Source: Clostridiales bacterium (lineage in GTDB: Bacteria > Bacillota > Clostridia > UBA1381). Taken from it: a DNA stretch of 41,755 bases. Numbering within the stretch: the first letter of the stretch is position 1; every line of letters starts with the position of its first letter. Made by a program: the position numbers and the translations under genes. The stretch lies in assembly GCA_029226975.1 (NCBI GenBank), contig JAQXZB010000096.1:1-41755 (forward strand), written 5' to 3'. This document shows positions 16,525-25,138 of this stretch, in pieces. Under the pieces are notes generated by a model, which saw only the letters and a program-made list of their open reading frames with translations, did no database searches and had not been told where the DNA came from.

Positions 16525-18015
16525 ATGTCAAAAGTATACAAATTTTTAGCGTTTGACTTCGGCGCTTCATCGGGGCGCGCGATGTTGGCGAAATTCGACG
16601 GAGAACGGCTTGAATTAGAGGAGAAACACCGTTTCTCCAATGACCCGGTAAACATCAACGGTGATCTGCACTGGGATGTTTTAAGGCTGTTTTTTGAAAT
16701 AAAGCAGGGAATTTTAAAATGCGTGAACTCCGGCGACCGGGATATCGACTGCATAGGCATAGATACCTGGGGAGTTGACTACGGTCTTTTGGATAAAAAC
16801 GACAAGCTTATCACAAATCCATATCATTATCGTGACACGAGAACGGAGGGTATGTATGACAAGGCGTTTGAGCTTGTTGACAAGGAGGAGATTTTTAACC
16901 GCACAGGCATAGCCTTTAACTGGTTCAATACTCTGTATCAGCTTTTGGCGGCAAAGCTTGGCGGCGATACGGGACTTAAGGAGGCTAAAACGCTTCTTAT
17001 GATGCCGGATTTGTTTAATTTCTTCCTGACGGGAGTTAAGAAAACGGAGTACACAAACGCGTCCACAACTCAGATGTACGATTCGGTAAATTATGAGTGG
17101 TGCACCGATTTGCTTGATAAAATGGGAATAAGAACGGATATACTGACCGATGTGGTATTCCCGGGCGAGATTATAGGCAGGGTTAAGCCGGAGCTTGCCG
17201 AGGAATTGGGAATAGAGCAGATACCGGTTGTGGCGGTTGCGTCCCATGACACAGGATCGGCGGTTGCGTCGGTGCCTGCGCCGGATCAGAAGGACTTTAT
17301 CTATATTTCGTCGGGAACATGGTCGCTTATGGGCGTGGAGCTTGACAAGCCCAATATTACTCGCGACGCCATGAAGTATAACTTCACAAACGAGGGCGGC
17401 GTTGAAAAGACAATAAGATTTTTGAAGAATATAATGGGTCTGTGGCTGATACAGGAGTCCAGACGTCAGTGGGACAGAGAGGGCGAGCTTTTGAGCTTTG
17501 ACGAGCTGGAAAGACAGGCAAACGAAGCAAAGCCCTTTGAAAGTCTCATAGACCCCGATTACCCGGCGTTCCAGACACCCGGAAATATGCCTAAGCGCAT
17601 ACGCGAATATTGCAAGATGACCGGTCAGAAGGTACCCGAAACAAAGGGCGAGATTGTGCGCTGCATAGCTCAGTCCCTTGCGTTTAAGTACCGCCAGACG
17701 GTTGACGGCATGGAGGAGGTTACCGGTAATAAGTACAATGTGGTGAACATTGTGGGCGGCGGAATAAAGGACAAGATGATATGCCGCTTTACCGCCAATG
17801 CTACGGGCAGAACCGTAAGCGCGGGCCCCGTTGAGGCAACAAGCATAGGAAACGTTCTCGTTCAGGCAGTGGCAATGGGTGCGATAAAGGATATAAACGA
17901 GGGCAGACGTGTTGTTAAAAATTCCTTCGATATAACTACATACGAGCCGCAGGACCGAGAGGAATGGGAAGCCGCATACGAAAGATGGCTTGAAATTATT
18001 GCAAAGACCAAATAA
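16525..18015 (+). CDS. rhaB: Rhamnulokinase
   Basis: This 496-residue FGGY-family kinase phosphorylates L-rhamnulose at O-1. Motifs run in order: the N-terminal phosphate-binding DFGASSGRAM, the IDTWGVDYGLLD catalytic Asp region, the HYRDTRTEGM segment, then VASHDTGSAVASVPA, YISSGTWSLMGVE and the C-terminal NIVGGGIKDKMICRFTA. These are typical of RhaB rather than of glycerol or xylulose kinase. The ATG follows AAAGGGG. No rhaA, rhaD or transporter lies in the window, so the gene is an orphan with a perfect promoter and its own terminator. A related deoxysugar kinase role cannot be excluded. Confidence 0.9.
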   Translation: MSKVYKFLAFDFGASSGRAMLAKFDGERLELEEKHRFSNDPVNINGDLHWDVLRLFFEIKQGILKCVNSGDRDIDCIGIDTWGVDYGLLDKNDKLITNPYHYRDTRTEGMYDKAFELVDKEEIFNRTGIAFNWFNTLYQLLAAKLGGDTGLKEAKTLLMMPDLFNFFLTGVKKTEYTNASTTQMYDSVNYEWCTDLLDKMGIRTDILTDVVFPGEIIGRVKPELAEELGIEQIPVVAVASHDTGSAVASVPAPDQKDFIYISSGTWSLMGVELDKPNITRDAMKYNFTNEGGVEKTIRFLKNIMGLWLIQESRRQWDREGELLSFDELERQANEAKPFESLIDPDYPAFQTPGNMPKRIREYCKMTGQKVPETKGEIVRCIAQSLAFKYRQTVDGMEEVTGNKYNVVNIVGGGIKDKMICRFTANATGRTVSAGPVEATSIGNVLVQAVAMGAIKDINEGRRVVKNSFDITTYEPQDREEWEAAYERWLEIIAKTK

Positions 18016-18037
18016 TATAGGCATATATAGCGAAAAG

Positions 18038-18067
18038 ATCTCATAGTATAAACTATGAGATTTTTTT
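18038..18067 (+). terminator. Terminator of rhaB, possibly an attenuator of the next gene
   Basis: A perfect 10-bp stem (ATCTCATAGT / ACTATGAGAT, loop ATAA) is followed by seven T. It ends only 4 bases before the GGAGG of the next gene, so it sits in that gene's leader if the leader starts upstream. Confidence 0.9.
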
Positions 18068-18084
18068 GTTCAGGAGGCATTTTA

Positions 18085-19632
18085 ATGGAATTGATAAATG
18101 AAAGTATAAATGTTACGCAAACGGCGGCGAGCGGAAAAACGCAGACGCTTGCCGAGGGTGATGTCATAGTGCCGGACATTAAGCCGGATATTTTAAAGCT
18201 GCTGCAGGTGGACGCGGTCTGCTCCGTAACGGACAAGGAGGTAGAGGACGGCGCGGTGTCGCTTTGTGGGGTTGTGGATTTAAAAATACTGTACATACCC
18301 GACAATGAGAGCGACCGTATAAAAAGCATAATCACCTCCTTTGATTTTGCGGACAGGATAGAAAACAGAAAAATTCTTCCCTCAAGCACCGCAATGGTAA
18401 ATTCGGCGGTGGAGAGGGTGGAGTTTTCCATGATAAACAGCCGCAAGCTCAGAGTAAAGGCTGTGGTGGGCTTTGAATATGAGATAGTCAATACCGCCGA
18501 TATGGAAGTAACTGTGGACATAGCGGACTGTGATGAGATGGAAATGGAAAAAGAAACTATTTCCGTACAAAACTGCGTTGATTTGTCGGAGCATATGTTT
18601 ACCGTTTCGGACAATGTGGAAATTCCTACGGGACAGGGCTCTGTAAGGGAACTTTTAAAGCTTGACGCATCCATAAGCGATACCGAGTACAAGGCTATGA
18701 GCGGCAAGGTAATCGCAAAGGGCGAGGTAAATATCAGCGCGCTCTACAATAATACCGACGGAGAAATAGAATACTGCGAAGCCCAGCTTCCCTTTACCGA
18801 AATTTTTGAGGGTGCGCTCATAAGCGAGGAAAGCTGCTGTGATATAGATTATGCCATAAGGGAGGGAGAGGTAACTCTTGAGGAGGACAGCGACGGAGAT
18901 TTAAGGATAATCAACGCTTCAATGGAGGTGACGGCGCAGCTTAAGGCATCGGAAACAGTAGAAATGCAGATGGTCAGCGACTGTTACCGTCCTTTTGCAA
19001 AAACTACGGTGGAAAAGCAAAAAATTCGCCTTGAAGAGGTAATCTCAAAGCCGGTAATGCAAAATACCGTCCGCGAAACCATCGAAACAGGCGCAAAGCT
19101 GCCGCGGGTTTTGGGAGTGTACAACGTTATAACCAAGCCGGTGGTGAAAAAAGCACAGCTTGAGGGCGGCAGACTGCTTTGCGAGGGCTATATAGAGGCG
19201 TGTGTGCTCTATCTTTCCGACAGCGCGGAAAACCCGGTCTACAGCATTAAAAAGGATATTCCCTTCAGCTATATGATGGACGCGGAAATGAAGGAGAACG
19301 GAGATGACAATGTCCAGGCAAGGGTCAAGGCTGAGATAAAGCATACCGGCTATAATCTGAACGCCGCCGGGGAGGTAGAGGTCAGGTGCATACTGCTGCT
19401 TTCGGCAAATATCGTAAAGAGCCGGGATTTGGAGCTTATAAGTGCAGTGGAGAGCGAGGAACAGCCCTGCGGCTGCGGACGCGGAATTGTAATATGCTTT
19501 GTGCAGCCCGGCGACACGCTCTGGAGCATAGCCAAGCGCTACAGCGTTCCCAAGCGGGCGATTATGGAATTTAACGATATGCAGGAGGAGAGCCTAAAAA
19601 CGGGCGCAAGGCTTCTGATACCGGGGAAATGA
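18085..19632 (+). CDS. SipL-like DUF3794/LysM sporulation protein
   Basis: This 515-residue protein has DUF3794 segments in its N-terminal and central parts (patterns such as GDVIVPDIKPDILKLL and GAKLPRVLGVYNV) and a C-terminal LysM domain in the last ~50 residues (VQPGDTLWSIAKRYSV...AIMEFND...GARLLIPG). It matches SipL of Clostridioides difficile, which binds the spore-coat ATPase SpoIVA through the LysM domain and is needed for coat assembly at the forespore surface. I chose the ATG at 18085 over 18055, because AGGAGG sits 7 bases before it while 18055 lies inside the terminator hairpin. No clear SigE/SigK promoter was recognised, which is odd for a coat gene. The spoIVA gene is not in the window. 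Confidence 0.88.
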   Translation: MELINESINVTQTAASGKTQTLAEGDVIVPDIKPDILKLLQVDAVCSVTDKEVEDGAVSLCGVVDLKILYIPDNESDRIKSIITSFDFADRIENRKILPSSTAMVNSAVERVEFSMINSRKLRVKAVVGFEYEIVNTADMEVTVDIADCDEMEMEKETISVQNCVDLSEHMFTVSDNVEIPTGQGSVRELLKLDASISDTEYKAMSGKVIAKGEVNISALYNNTDGEIEYCEAQLPFTEIFEGALISEESCCDIDYAIREGEVTLEEDSDGDLRIINASMEVTAQLKASETVEMQMVSDCYRPFAKTTVEKQKIRLEEVISKPVMQNTVRETIETGAKLPRVLGVYNVITKPVVKKAQLEGGRLLCEGYIEACVLYLSDSAENPVYSIKKDIPFSYMMDAEMKENGDDNVQARVKAEIKHTGYNLNAAGEVEVRCILLLSANIVKSRDLELISAVESEEQPCGCGRGIVICFVQPGDTLWSIAKRYSVPKRAIMEFNDMQEESLKTGARLLIPGK

Positions 19633-19636
19633 TGAA

Positions 19637-19910
19637 AGGGTGCGGCAAATCGCCGCACCCTCAGACCGTCGACAAATTGGTCAGACCGTGCGGGATTTTA
19701 AATCAAAAGCAAAAATATAATCTCTTAATATTACCAAAGGCATTCCATCGAAGAATGCCTTTGGTATGCACTTTCCGCGAAAATAAACTCTACCGTACCA
19801 ACGTACGCCTACGAGTTCATTTTCGCGAAATCTGACTCAATTTTTCGCAGTCTGCCGGCGTGTAGACAAGTTTGTCTACACGCTTAGGGTGCGGCAAATC
19901 GCCGCACCCT
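19637..19910. repeat. Cluster of palindromes bounded by identical hairpins
   Basis: In this 284-base intergenic gap, identical 25-base sequences occur at 19637-19661 and 19886-19910. Each is a hairpin with 9-bp core arms GGGTGCGGC/GCCGCACCC and loop AAATC. Between them lie three further hairpins. 19732-19766 has a perfect 14-bp stem (TACCAAAGGCATTC). 19776-19827 has 15-bp arms with one mismatch, enclosing a CGTAC-CAAC-GTACG hairpin. 19858-19883 is a 26-base palindrome (GCGTGTAGACAA and its complement). CAGACCGT is repeated at 19662 and 19682. No open reading frame has coding character. It resembles a mosaic of extragenic palindromic repeats. Confidence 0.8.
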
Positions 19911-19916
19911 GTATTG

Positions 19917-20228
19917 TTATGCCATTTTTGCTTTTTCGAGAGTTTCTATTATGTAATCCTCCACCACATCGTAAAGGGACGTGGGCGTTACCTTTCCCTG
20001 CTTTATTATCCGCACAAATTCCTCTATATCCGATTTTTTGTAGAATATATTGTTTATTTGCTTGGTTTCAACGGATTTGCCGCCGCCCTCGTAAACATTT
20101 ATTTTCTCGACGCGTACCCCGTAGCTTTCAAGATCACTGTAACGCTCCGATATGCTCTGTACCACAATATAATAGCGCAGCTCCGCGTCATTTAGATATT
20201 CCTCTCCGCAGAATATACTTCTTTCCAT
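19917..20228 (-). CDS. DUF6514 family protein
   Basis: This 103-residue, mostly hydrophilic protein begins MERSIFCGEEYLNDAELRYYIVV and has the central YGVRVEKI..GG...ETKQINNIFY and the terminal LYDVVEDYI region of a small clostridial family listed as DUF6514. Its function is unknown, and there is no signal, membrane helix or catalytic motif. A TTG two codons further upstream is possible, but the ATG at 20228 has GGGAGG 8 bases before it and is preferred. A promoter at 20279-20307 (TAGACA, 17, TATAAT) reads into it. It lies between the palindrome cluster and the SRP RNA. Confidence 0.75.
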   Translation of the reverse strand: MERSIFCGEEYLNDAELRYYIVVQSISERYSDLESYGVRVEKINVYEGGGKSVETKQINNIFYKKSDIEEFVRIIKQGKVTPTSLYDVVEDYIIETLEKAKMA

Positions 20229-20278
20229 TTCCAAATCCTCCCATTATTACATTCATGTTACTGTTTTATTTCAAAAAG

Positions 20279-20307
20279 ATTATACAACAATTTCATTTGT
20301 GTGTCTA
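20279..20307 (-). promoter_or_regulatory. Promoter of the DUF6514 gene
   Basis: On the minus strand, TAGACA (20302-20307), a 17-base spacer and TATAAT (20279-20284). The remaining A+T-rich bases up to 20512 show no coding signal or structure. Confidence 0.65.
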
Positions 20308-20512
20308 TAGTAAAATATCGCGTAATTTTACATATTTCGTCAAAAATCGTTATTTTCCCATAAAAATAATGGCACATTTTGTCTTTTTTATAAATTTCTT
20401 AATATTTTTTATCGTTTTTTGACATACGAAACCCTTTAAAATCACACTTTATCAATATATGAAAATATTTCTTAAAATATTCTAAAAAAATTTCAAAGAA
20501 ACTCTTGCCTTT

Positions 20513-20542
20513 TTGACAAAAATATATTATAATATATATGAT
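20513..20542 (+). promoter_or_regulatory. Promoter of the SRP RNA
   Basis: TTGACA (20513-20518) with TATGAT (20537-20542) at an 18-base spacer, within an A+T-rich run that also offers other -10 choices. Transcription would begin near 20550. Confidence 0.65.
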
Positions 20543-20549
20543 GTGCTTT

Positions 20550-20690
20550 TGAGCGCAGTGTAATTATTGAACATTCGGCGATGAAGACCGAGCCTGTGCG
20601 ATTTTGACCTGCGAACATTGTCAGATGGGGAACCAAGCAGCAATAAGCAGTGCTCAAGATGTGTTACAGTCACCTCGGTCGGAGCCAATT
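20550..20690 (+). ncRNA. ffs: Signal recognition particle RNA (4.5S/scRNA)
   Basis: The apical domain IV, which binds Ffh, is clear: TGTCAG, then TGG-GGAA-CCA as the GNAR tetraloop stem, then AAGCAGCAATAAGCA (about 20620-20650). A basal helix pairs GACCGAG (20586-20592) with CTCGGTC (20674-20680). The core therefore spans about 20584-20685, the size of a short bacterial SRP RNA; the first ~35 bases of the transcript may be extra leader. Its place directly upstream of dnaX-ybaB-recR is the same as in Bacillus subtilis. The RNA scaffolds targeting of membrane and secreted proteins. Exact ends are estimates. Confidence 0.88.
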
Positions 20691-20696
20691 TTAAAG

Positions 20697-20718
20697 TACG
20701 CCTTTCGGGCGTTTTTTA
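20697..20718 (+). terminator. Terminator of the SRP RNA
   Basis: ACGCC-TTTCG-GGCGT followed by a T6 run. It lies 25 bases before the dnaX ATG, so dnaX must use readthrough or an undetected promoter. Confidence 0.8.
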
Positions 20719-20742
20719 ACTTAATTCAGGAAGGGATATGCC

Positions 20743-22563
20743 ATGGCGCATCAGGCGATTTACCGTAAATGGCGGCCGATGATATTTGAGGATATAATCG
20801 GTCAGGGTCATATTACGCAGACTTTAAAAAATCAAATTCTGACCGACAAGGTCGGTCACGCATATCTTTTCTGCGGAACTCGCGGAACAGGAAAAACCAC
20901 CTGTGCAAAGGTGTTCTCCCGTGCGGTAAACTGCCTTAACAACCATAACGGCAGCCCCTGCAACGAATGTGAGATATGCAAGGGTATTATTGACGGTTCA
21001 ATAATGGACGTTACCGAAATAGACGCCGCTTCAAACAACGGCGTTGACGATATAAGAGGGATAAAAGAGGATGTAAACTATGTTGCGTCCCTTGCCAAAT
21101 ATACGGTATATATTATAGACGAGGTGCATATGCTCTCGGGAGCAGCCTTCAACGCGCTGTTAAAAACGCTTGAGGAGCCGCCGGAGCACGTTATATTCAT
21201 TCTTGCAACAACGGAACCCCACAAGGTTCCCCAAACGATACTGTCGCGGTGTCAGCGCTTTGACTTTAAGCGTATAAAAAATTCGGATATAATTGTAAGA
21301 ATGAAGGAGATTGCCCACGGCGACGGGCTTACCGTAACGGACGATGCATATGAAATGCTTGCCGCTCTTGCCGACGGCTCAATGCGCGACGGCTTAAGCT
21401 ATCTTGAACGCGTGGCGGGAGCCTGCACCGGCACTATAGGCGCAAAGGAAATTACCGCGGCTTTGGGACTTTCCGACGCGGACTCTGCCTTTGAAATGAC
21501 GGACGCTCTTTGCGGGGGAAATGTGGACAGTATGCTCTCGGTAATGGATCGAGTGGTTTCGGACGGAAAGGATTTGAGGGTTTTTATAGATTCTCTCATA
21601 AAGCATTTGAGGGATTTGATGGTTGTGCAGGTAAGCTCCGACCCGGCATCCGCACTTCAGTGCGGAGCACAGCGGCTTGAAAGGCTTAAGGCACAGAGCA
21701 AAAAAATAACCTTTGAAAAGATTTCCCATGCGGTATCGGTGCTTTGTGAAGCACATTCCGAGGCAAAATGGGTAAAATCTCCCAGAGTGATATATGAGCT
21801 TGCGCTGATAAAGATTACAAAGCCGGAGCTTGACCGAACACCTCAGGCACTTATGGACAGGCTCAGCGCCATGGAACATAAAATAGAGCATGGCGTAAAG
21901 GCTGAGCCGGATGAGTCCCTTGCCGAGAGGGTTAAGCTTTTGGAGGACAGGCTAAAGGGTGTCAATGCTCCGATTGCCGAAACAGCTAAGGAGGAAAAGC
22001 CGGCTCCCAAGCCGAAGCGTGAAACCTTAAAGCGGCTTTATAATCCGATTCCGGAGGAAGAGTTAAACGGCGAAAATCCAATCGTTAAGGCGGCAAAAAA
22101 CTGGAGCAACGCCGCAAAGGCAATAGTTGCCGATAATCCGCCGTTGGGTGCATTTTTGAGAAACCGCAGCATTACCATAGACAGGGACGGAATTATTCTG
22201 ATTTACAAGCGTGACGAGGGCGTTGCCAGAAGCATTGTGACCTCGAAGCTTGCAAATATCCAAAAAAGCTTTGCAAAGTTCACCGGTCAAAGCTTTAAGA
22301 TAAAGGTGGCGGTTGACGATGAGCTTTCGGAGGATAACTATATTGATTTTTGGAATCTTCCCGCCCCGGCAAAGGAGGCTAAGCAGCCTGACGAAAATGT
22401 CGATCCCCTTGACACGCTGACGGAAAATTTTCCGGAAATTGTCGATGTGACCGATGACCGGGAATTTTTGGAGCATAATTTCGAGGAGGACAGCTTCTCG
22501 CAGTCCAACTTCGGTGACAAGGAAGAATTTTTAGAACAGAAAGAAATGTCCGATGAGGACTAA
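20743..22563 (+). CDS. dnaX: DNA polymerase III subunits gamma and tau
   Basis: This 606-residue clamp-loader ATPase loads the sliding clamp at the replication fork. The AAA+ module has Walker A GTRGTGKTT (45-53), a zinc site C64, C73, C76, C79, Walker B YIIDEVHMLS and the SRC motif (TILSRCQRFDF). The collar domain follows. The C-terminal tau-like part (about 360-606) has a charged linker and an acidic end, as in Gram-positive forms. No slippery frameshift signal for a separate gamma was recognised. The ATG at 20743 follows AGGAAGGG. It heads the conserved dnaX-ybaB-recR operon. Confidence 0.95.
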   Translation: MAHQAIYRKWRPMIFEDIIGQGHITQTLKNQILTDKVGHAYLFCGTRGTGKTTCAKVFSRAVNCLNNHNGSPCNECEICKGIIDGSIMDVTEIDAASNNGVDDIRGIKEDVNYVASLAKYTVYIIDEVHMLSGAAFNALLKTLEEPPEHVIFILATTEPHKVPQTILSRCQRFDFKRIKNSDIIVRMKEIAHGDGLTVTDDAYEMLAALADGSMRDGLSYLERVAGACTGTIGAKEITAALGLSDADSAFEMTDALCGGNVDSMLSVMDRVVSDGKDLRVFIDSLIKHLRDLMVVQVSSDPASALQCGAQRLERLKAQSKKITFEKISHAVSVLCEAHSEAKWVKSPRVIYELALIKITKPELDRTPQALMDRLSAMEHKIEHGVKAEPDESLAERVKLLEDRLKGVNAPIAETAKEEKPAPKPKRETLKRLYNPIPEEELNGENPIVKAAKNWSNAAKAIVADNPPLGAFLRNRSITIDRDGIILIYKRDEGVARSIVTSKLANIQKSFAKFTGQSFKIKVAVDDELSEDNYIDFWNLPAPAKEAKQPDENVDPLDTLTENFPEIVDVTDDREFLEHNFEEDSFSQSNFGDKEEFLEQKEMSDED

Positions 22564-22587
22564 AATATAAAGAAAGAGGTATTTAAA

Positions 22588-22941
22588 ATGGGTAAATATA
22601 AGGGATTTTCAGGCTCCGGCATGAATAACAACACAAAGATGAGCAATGTTGTTAAGCAGGCTCAGAAGATGCAGGAGGAAATGGAAAGAGTTCAGAGCGA
22701 GATTGAGGAAAAGACCGTTGAAGCCACCGCAGGCGGCGGCGCGGTAACGGTTGTGGCATCGGGTAAAAAGGAAATTCTTTCCTTAAAGATTGACCCGGAC
22801 GCCGTTGACCCCGAGGACGTTGAAACTCTTGAGGACCTTGTTATGGTTGCGGTGAATGACGCAATAAAGAAGGCTGACGAGATGATGGCAGAGGGCATGG
22901 GCGCAATCACCGGCGGACTTAACATTCCGGGACTGTTCTGA
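22588..22941 (+). CDS. YbaB/EbfC nucleoid-associated protein
   Basis: This 117-residue member of the YbaB/EbfC family, small dimeric DNA-binding proteins, has the typical layout. A Gly/Asn/Met-rich start precedes a first helix ([31 protein letters not shown]). The beta hairpin [19 protein letters not shown] and a final helix of the [12 protein letters not shown] type follow. It lies 24 bases after dnaX and 1 base before recR, the standard order in bacteria. Start supported by AAAGAGG. Confidence 0.93.
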   Translation: MGKYKGFSGSGMNNNTKMSNVVKQAQKMQEEMERVQSEIEEKTVEATAGGGAVTVVASGKKEILSLKIDPDAVDPEDVETLEDLVMVAVNDAIKKADEMMAEGMGAITGGLNIPGLF

Positions 22942-22942
22942 T

Positions 22943-23539
22943 ATGCACGCGGCATCAATAGAAACGCTTATCGAAAAATTCGCCCGCTTTCCCGGCATAG
23001 GCAGAAAAAGCGCGGAGCGCATGGCTTTTTACATTCTTGAAAGAATGTCCGAGGAGGACGCTTCACAAATGGCGTCCGCAATTTTAGATGCAAAAAAAAG
23101 CATACATTTCTGCTCACAGTGTCAAAATCTTACGGATATTGACCCTTGCAGAATATGCGGCTCCCAAAAGCGCGACCGTTCGGTCATATGCGTTGTGGAA
23201 AGCCCGGAGGATGTAAATGCGATAGAGCTTACAAACGAGTATAACGGTCTTTATCATGTGCTTCACGGCGCGCTTTCGCCGGTTGATGGGATAACGCCGG
23301 ACGATATACGCATAAACGAGCTTTTATTAAGGCTTTCGGACACTGCGGTCAAGGAGGTCATTATGGCGACCAATCCCACCGTAAACGGTACTGCTACGGC
23401 AGTGTATATCTCAAAGCTGCTTGCTCCCTTTGACGTTAAGGTCACAAGGATAGCCCATGGTATTCCCATAGGCTCCGACCTTGAATATGCGGACAAGATT
23501 ACACTTATAAAGGCTTTGGAAAACAGACAGATTATGTGA
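22943..23539 (+). CDS. recR: Recombination protein RecR
   Basis: This 198-residue protein acts with RecF and RecO to load RecA on gapped DNA. The N-terminal helix-hairpin-helix part reads LIEKFARFPGIGRKSAERMAFYIL. A C4 zinc finger has C57, C60, C69 and C72. The Toprim domain contains VVESPEDVNAIE, and the end carries ARGIPIGSDLEYAD-like residues (IAHGIPIGSDLEYAD). Length matches the family. The ATG at 22943 starts one base after the ybaB stop, so the two are translationally coupled. Confidence 0.95.
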   Translation: MHAASIETLIEKFARFPGIGRKSAERMAFYILERMSEEDASQMASAILDAKKSIHFCSQCQNLTDIDPCRICGSQKRDRSVICVVESPEDVNAIELTNEYNGLYHVLHGALSPVDGITPDDIRINELLLRLSDTAVKEVIMATNPTVNGTATAVYISKLLAPFDVKVTRIAHGIPIGSDLEYADKITLIKALENRQIM

Positions 23540-23541
23540 TG

Positions 23542-23577
23542 AAAGGACGGACAGGGCATTGCCTTATCCGTCCTTTT
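23542..23577 (+). terminator. Terminator after recR
   Basis: AAAGGACGGA pairs with TCCGTCCTTT around a GGCATTGCC core, with T4 after it on the plus strand. It also lies just past the stop of the converging GH13 gene and may serve both. Confidence 0.8.
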
Positions 23578-23583
23578 GATATG

Positions 23584-25119
23584 TTATCTTTTTATATAAG
23601 TTACCGAGCCGCCGGGAACGACCATGCCGCCGTTTTCGGCATATGCTGCCTTGCCTTGGGAGTATATAACCTCACCCTCGATTATATAGCTTACGCGCTT
23701 TTTGTCCGCATGGGGATTTATGATTACATATACCGAGTCGGTATCGGTAAAGCGTCTGTATATAAAGGGGTATCCGTCATATTTTATAAATTCAATATCC
23801 GCCGTATTTGAAAGCGCGGGGTTTTGATTTCTTATTTCTATAAGCCGTTTTACCTCGCTTCTTAAGGAATTTTCGTCCTGCATCTGCTTGGATGCGCAGG
23901 GTCTGTCGCTGCTGTCGTCAAGGCGTATATAAAGCTTGTCCCCATCGGAAAAACCGGCGTTTTTGCTCTCGTCCCACTGCATGGGGCTTCTTGAGCCGGT
24001 TCTCTCATATCCGCCCTCAACCGAGGTTATACCGTCGAGGTATCTCATGCCTATTTCATCACCGTAATAGATAAAGGGTGCGCCGGGCATGGACAGCAAA
24101 AATGCAAACGCAAGCTTTAATTCGTCCTCGTTAAGCTTATGTGAAATACGCGCCATATCGTGATTTCCCGAGGGAATACAAATCATGCCCTTGCCGCCCG
24201 TTGATGCGCGGTAGCCCATATAGGCTCTTGTAAATTCGGATATATCTCCCTCGCCCTCATGGGAAAAATAGGGATGCTCACATCTGAAAAGGTCATTGTA
24301 ATGACTGGGTCCGAAATGGAGCAGAAAATCCGCGTGAAATCCGCCTTCCAAGGATAATGACGGATCGCCCCACTCCGATATAATCATGGCTTCGGGATAT
24401 TCCTCGTCAAGGAAACCGCGAAATTCCTGCCACAGCTTTATTGTGGCTCTTGCACAGTCGTCATTTTTTACCAAAGAGCCTGCCATATCAACTCTGAAGC
24501 CGTCACAGCCCATACCAAGCCAGAAACGCATAATATTCTTTATTTCCTCAACGGTTGAGCGTACCTCGGGCGAATTTACATCGCTCATCCATTTCTCTGT
24601 CGGATTGGCAAAGCCGTAATTTAAAGCCGGCTGCGAGGAGAAGAAGTTTAAAAGACAGCTTCCGTCTCTGTCGGATATGCCCCTAAGACTGCCGCCGACG
24701 CCTTGTATTCCTTCGCCGCCCTTCCAAACGCTGTCCGTCCAGATATATCTGCCGCTGTATTCGTTTTTCTCCGGCTTCATGGACTCCTTAAACCAGGGGT
24801 GCTCAACGGAGGTATGTCCGGGCACAAGGTCAAGAATTATGTGCATATCCATCTCATGCGCCTTATCAAACAGCGCCTTTAAATCCTCATTGGTACCATA
24901 TCGGGGCGCAACCTTATAGTAATCCGCCACATCATACCCGGCATCGTTAAAGGGCGAAACAAAGCAGGGATTGAGCCACAGGGCATTGCAGCCAAGCTCC
25001 TTTATATAGTCAAGCTTTTCCGTGATACCGTTAATATCTCCGATACCGTCCCCGTTGGTATCGTTGAAGCTTTGAGGGTACACCTCATAAAAAATTGCAT
25101 TTTCCAGCCATTTCGGCAT
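23584..25119 (-). CDS. GH13 alpha-glucosidase/amylase-family enzyme
   Basis: This 511-residue glycoside hydrolase has the four GH13 signature regions: DLVPGHTS (97-104), GFRVDMAGSL with nucleophile D211, MIISEWGDP with acid/base E249, and SGNHDMAR with transition-state stabiliser D321. There is no signal peptide, so it probably acts inside the cell on imported alpha-glucans or oligosaccharides. The set of residues fits oligo-1,6-glucosidase, alpha-glucosidase or trehalose-type enzymes; the exact substrate cannot be read. I chose the ATG at 25119 over 25128, because AAAGGA is only 1 base from the first and ~10 from the second. The AraC-type regulator gene lies divergently beside it. Confidence 0.88.
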   Translation of the reverse strand: MPKWLENAIFYEVYPQSFNDTNGDGIGDINGITEKLDYIKELGCNALWLNPCFVSPFNDAGYDVADYYKVAPRYGTNEDLKALFDKAHEMDMHIILDLVPGHTSVEHPWFKESMKPEKNEYSGRYIWTDSVWKGGEGIQGVGGSLRGISDRDGSCLLNFFSSQPALNYGFANPTEKWMSDVNSPEVRSTVEEIKNIMRFWLGMGCDGFRVDMAGSLVKNDDCARATIKLWQEFRGFLDEEYPEAMIISEWGDPSLSLEGGFHADFLLHFGPSHYNDLFRCEHPYFSHEGEGDISEFTRAYMGYRASTGGKGMICIPSGNHDMARISHKLNEDELKLAFAFLLSMPGAPFIYYGDEIGMRYLDGITSVEGGYERTGSRSPMQWDESKNAGFSDGDKLYIRLDDSSDRPCASKQMQDENSLRSEVKRLIEIRNQNPALSNTADIEFIKYDGYPFIYRRFTDTDSVYVIINPHADKKRVSYIIEGEVIYSQGKAAYAENGGMVVPGGSVTYIKR

Positions 25120-25138
25120 AATAATCATATCCTTTCTT

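Noticed and set aside
16714-18024. A 436-codon open frame opposite rhaB
   Set aside because: It mirrors a conserved kinase gene and its translation is Cys/His/Arg-rich noise; no promoter or start signal.
19637-19910. CRISPR array
   Set aside because: Only the two end hairpins are identical; there are no evenly spaced repeats or cas genes.
19889-20422. A 177-codon frame opposite the DUF6514 gene
   Set aside because: Its sequence is rich in Phe, Pro and Cys, as expected from antisense A+T-rich DNA; no ribosome binding site.
20743-22563. Programmed frameshift in dnaX giving gamma
   Set aside because: No A-rich slippery heptamer with a following hairpin was recognised in the expected region; Gram-positive dnaX usually lacks it.
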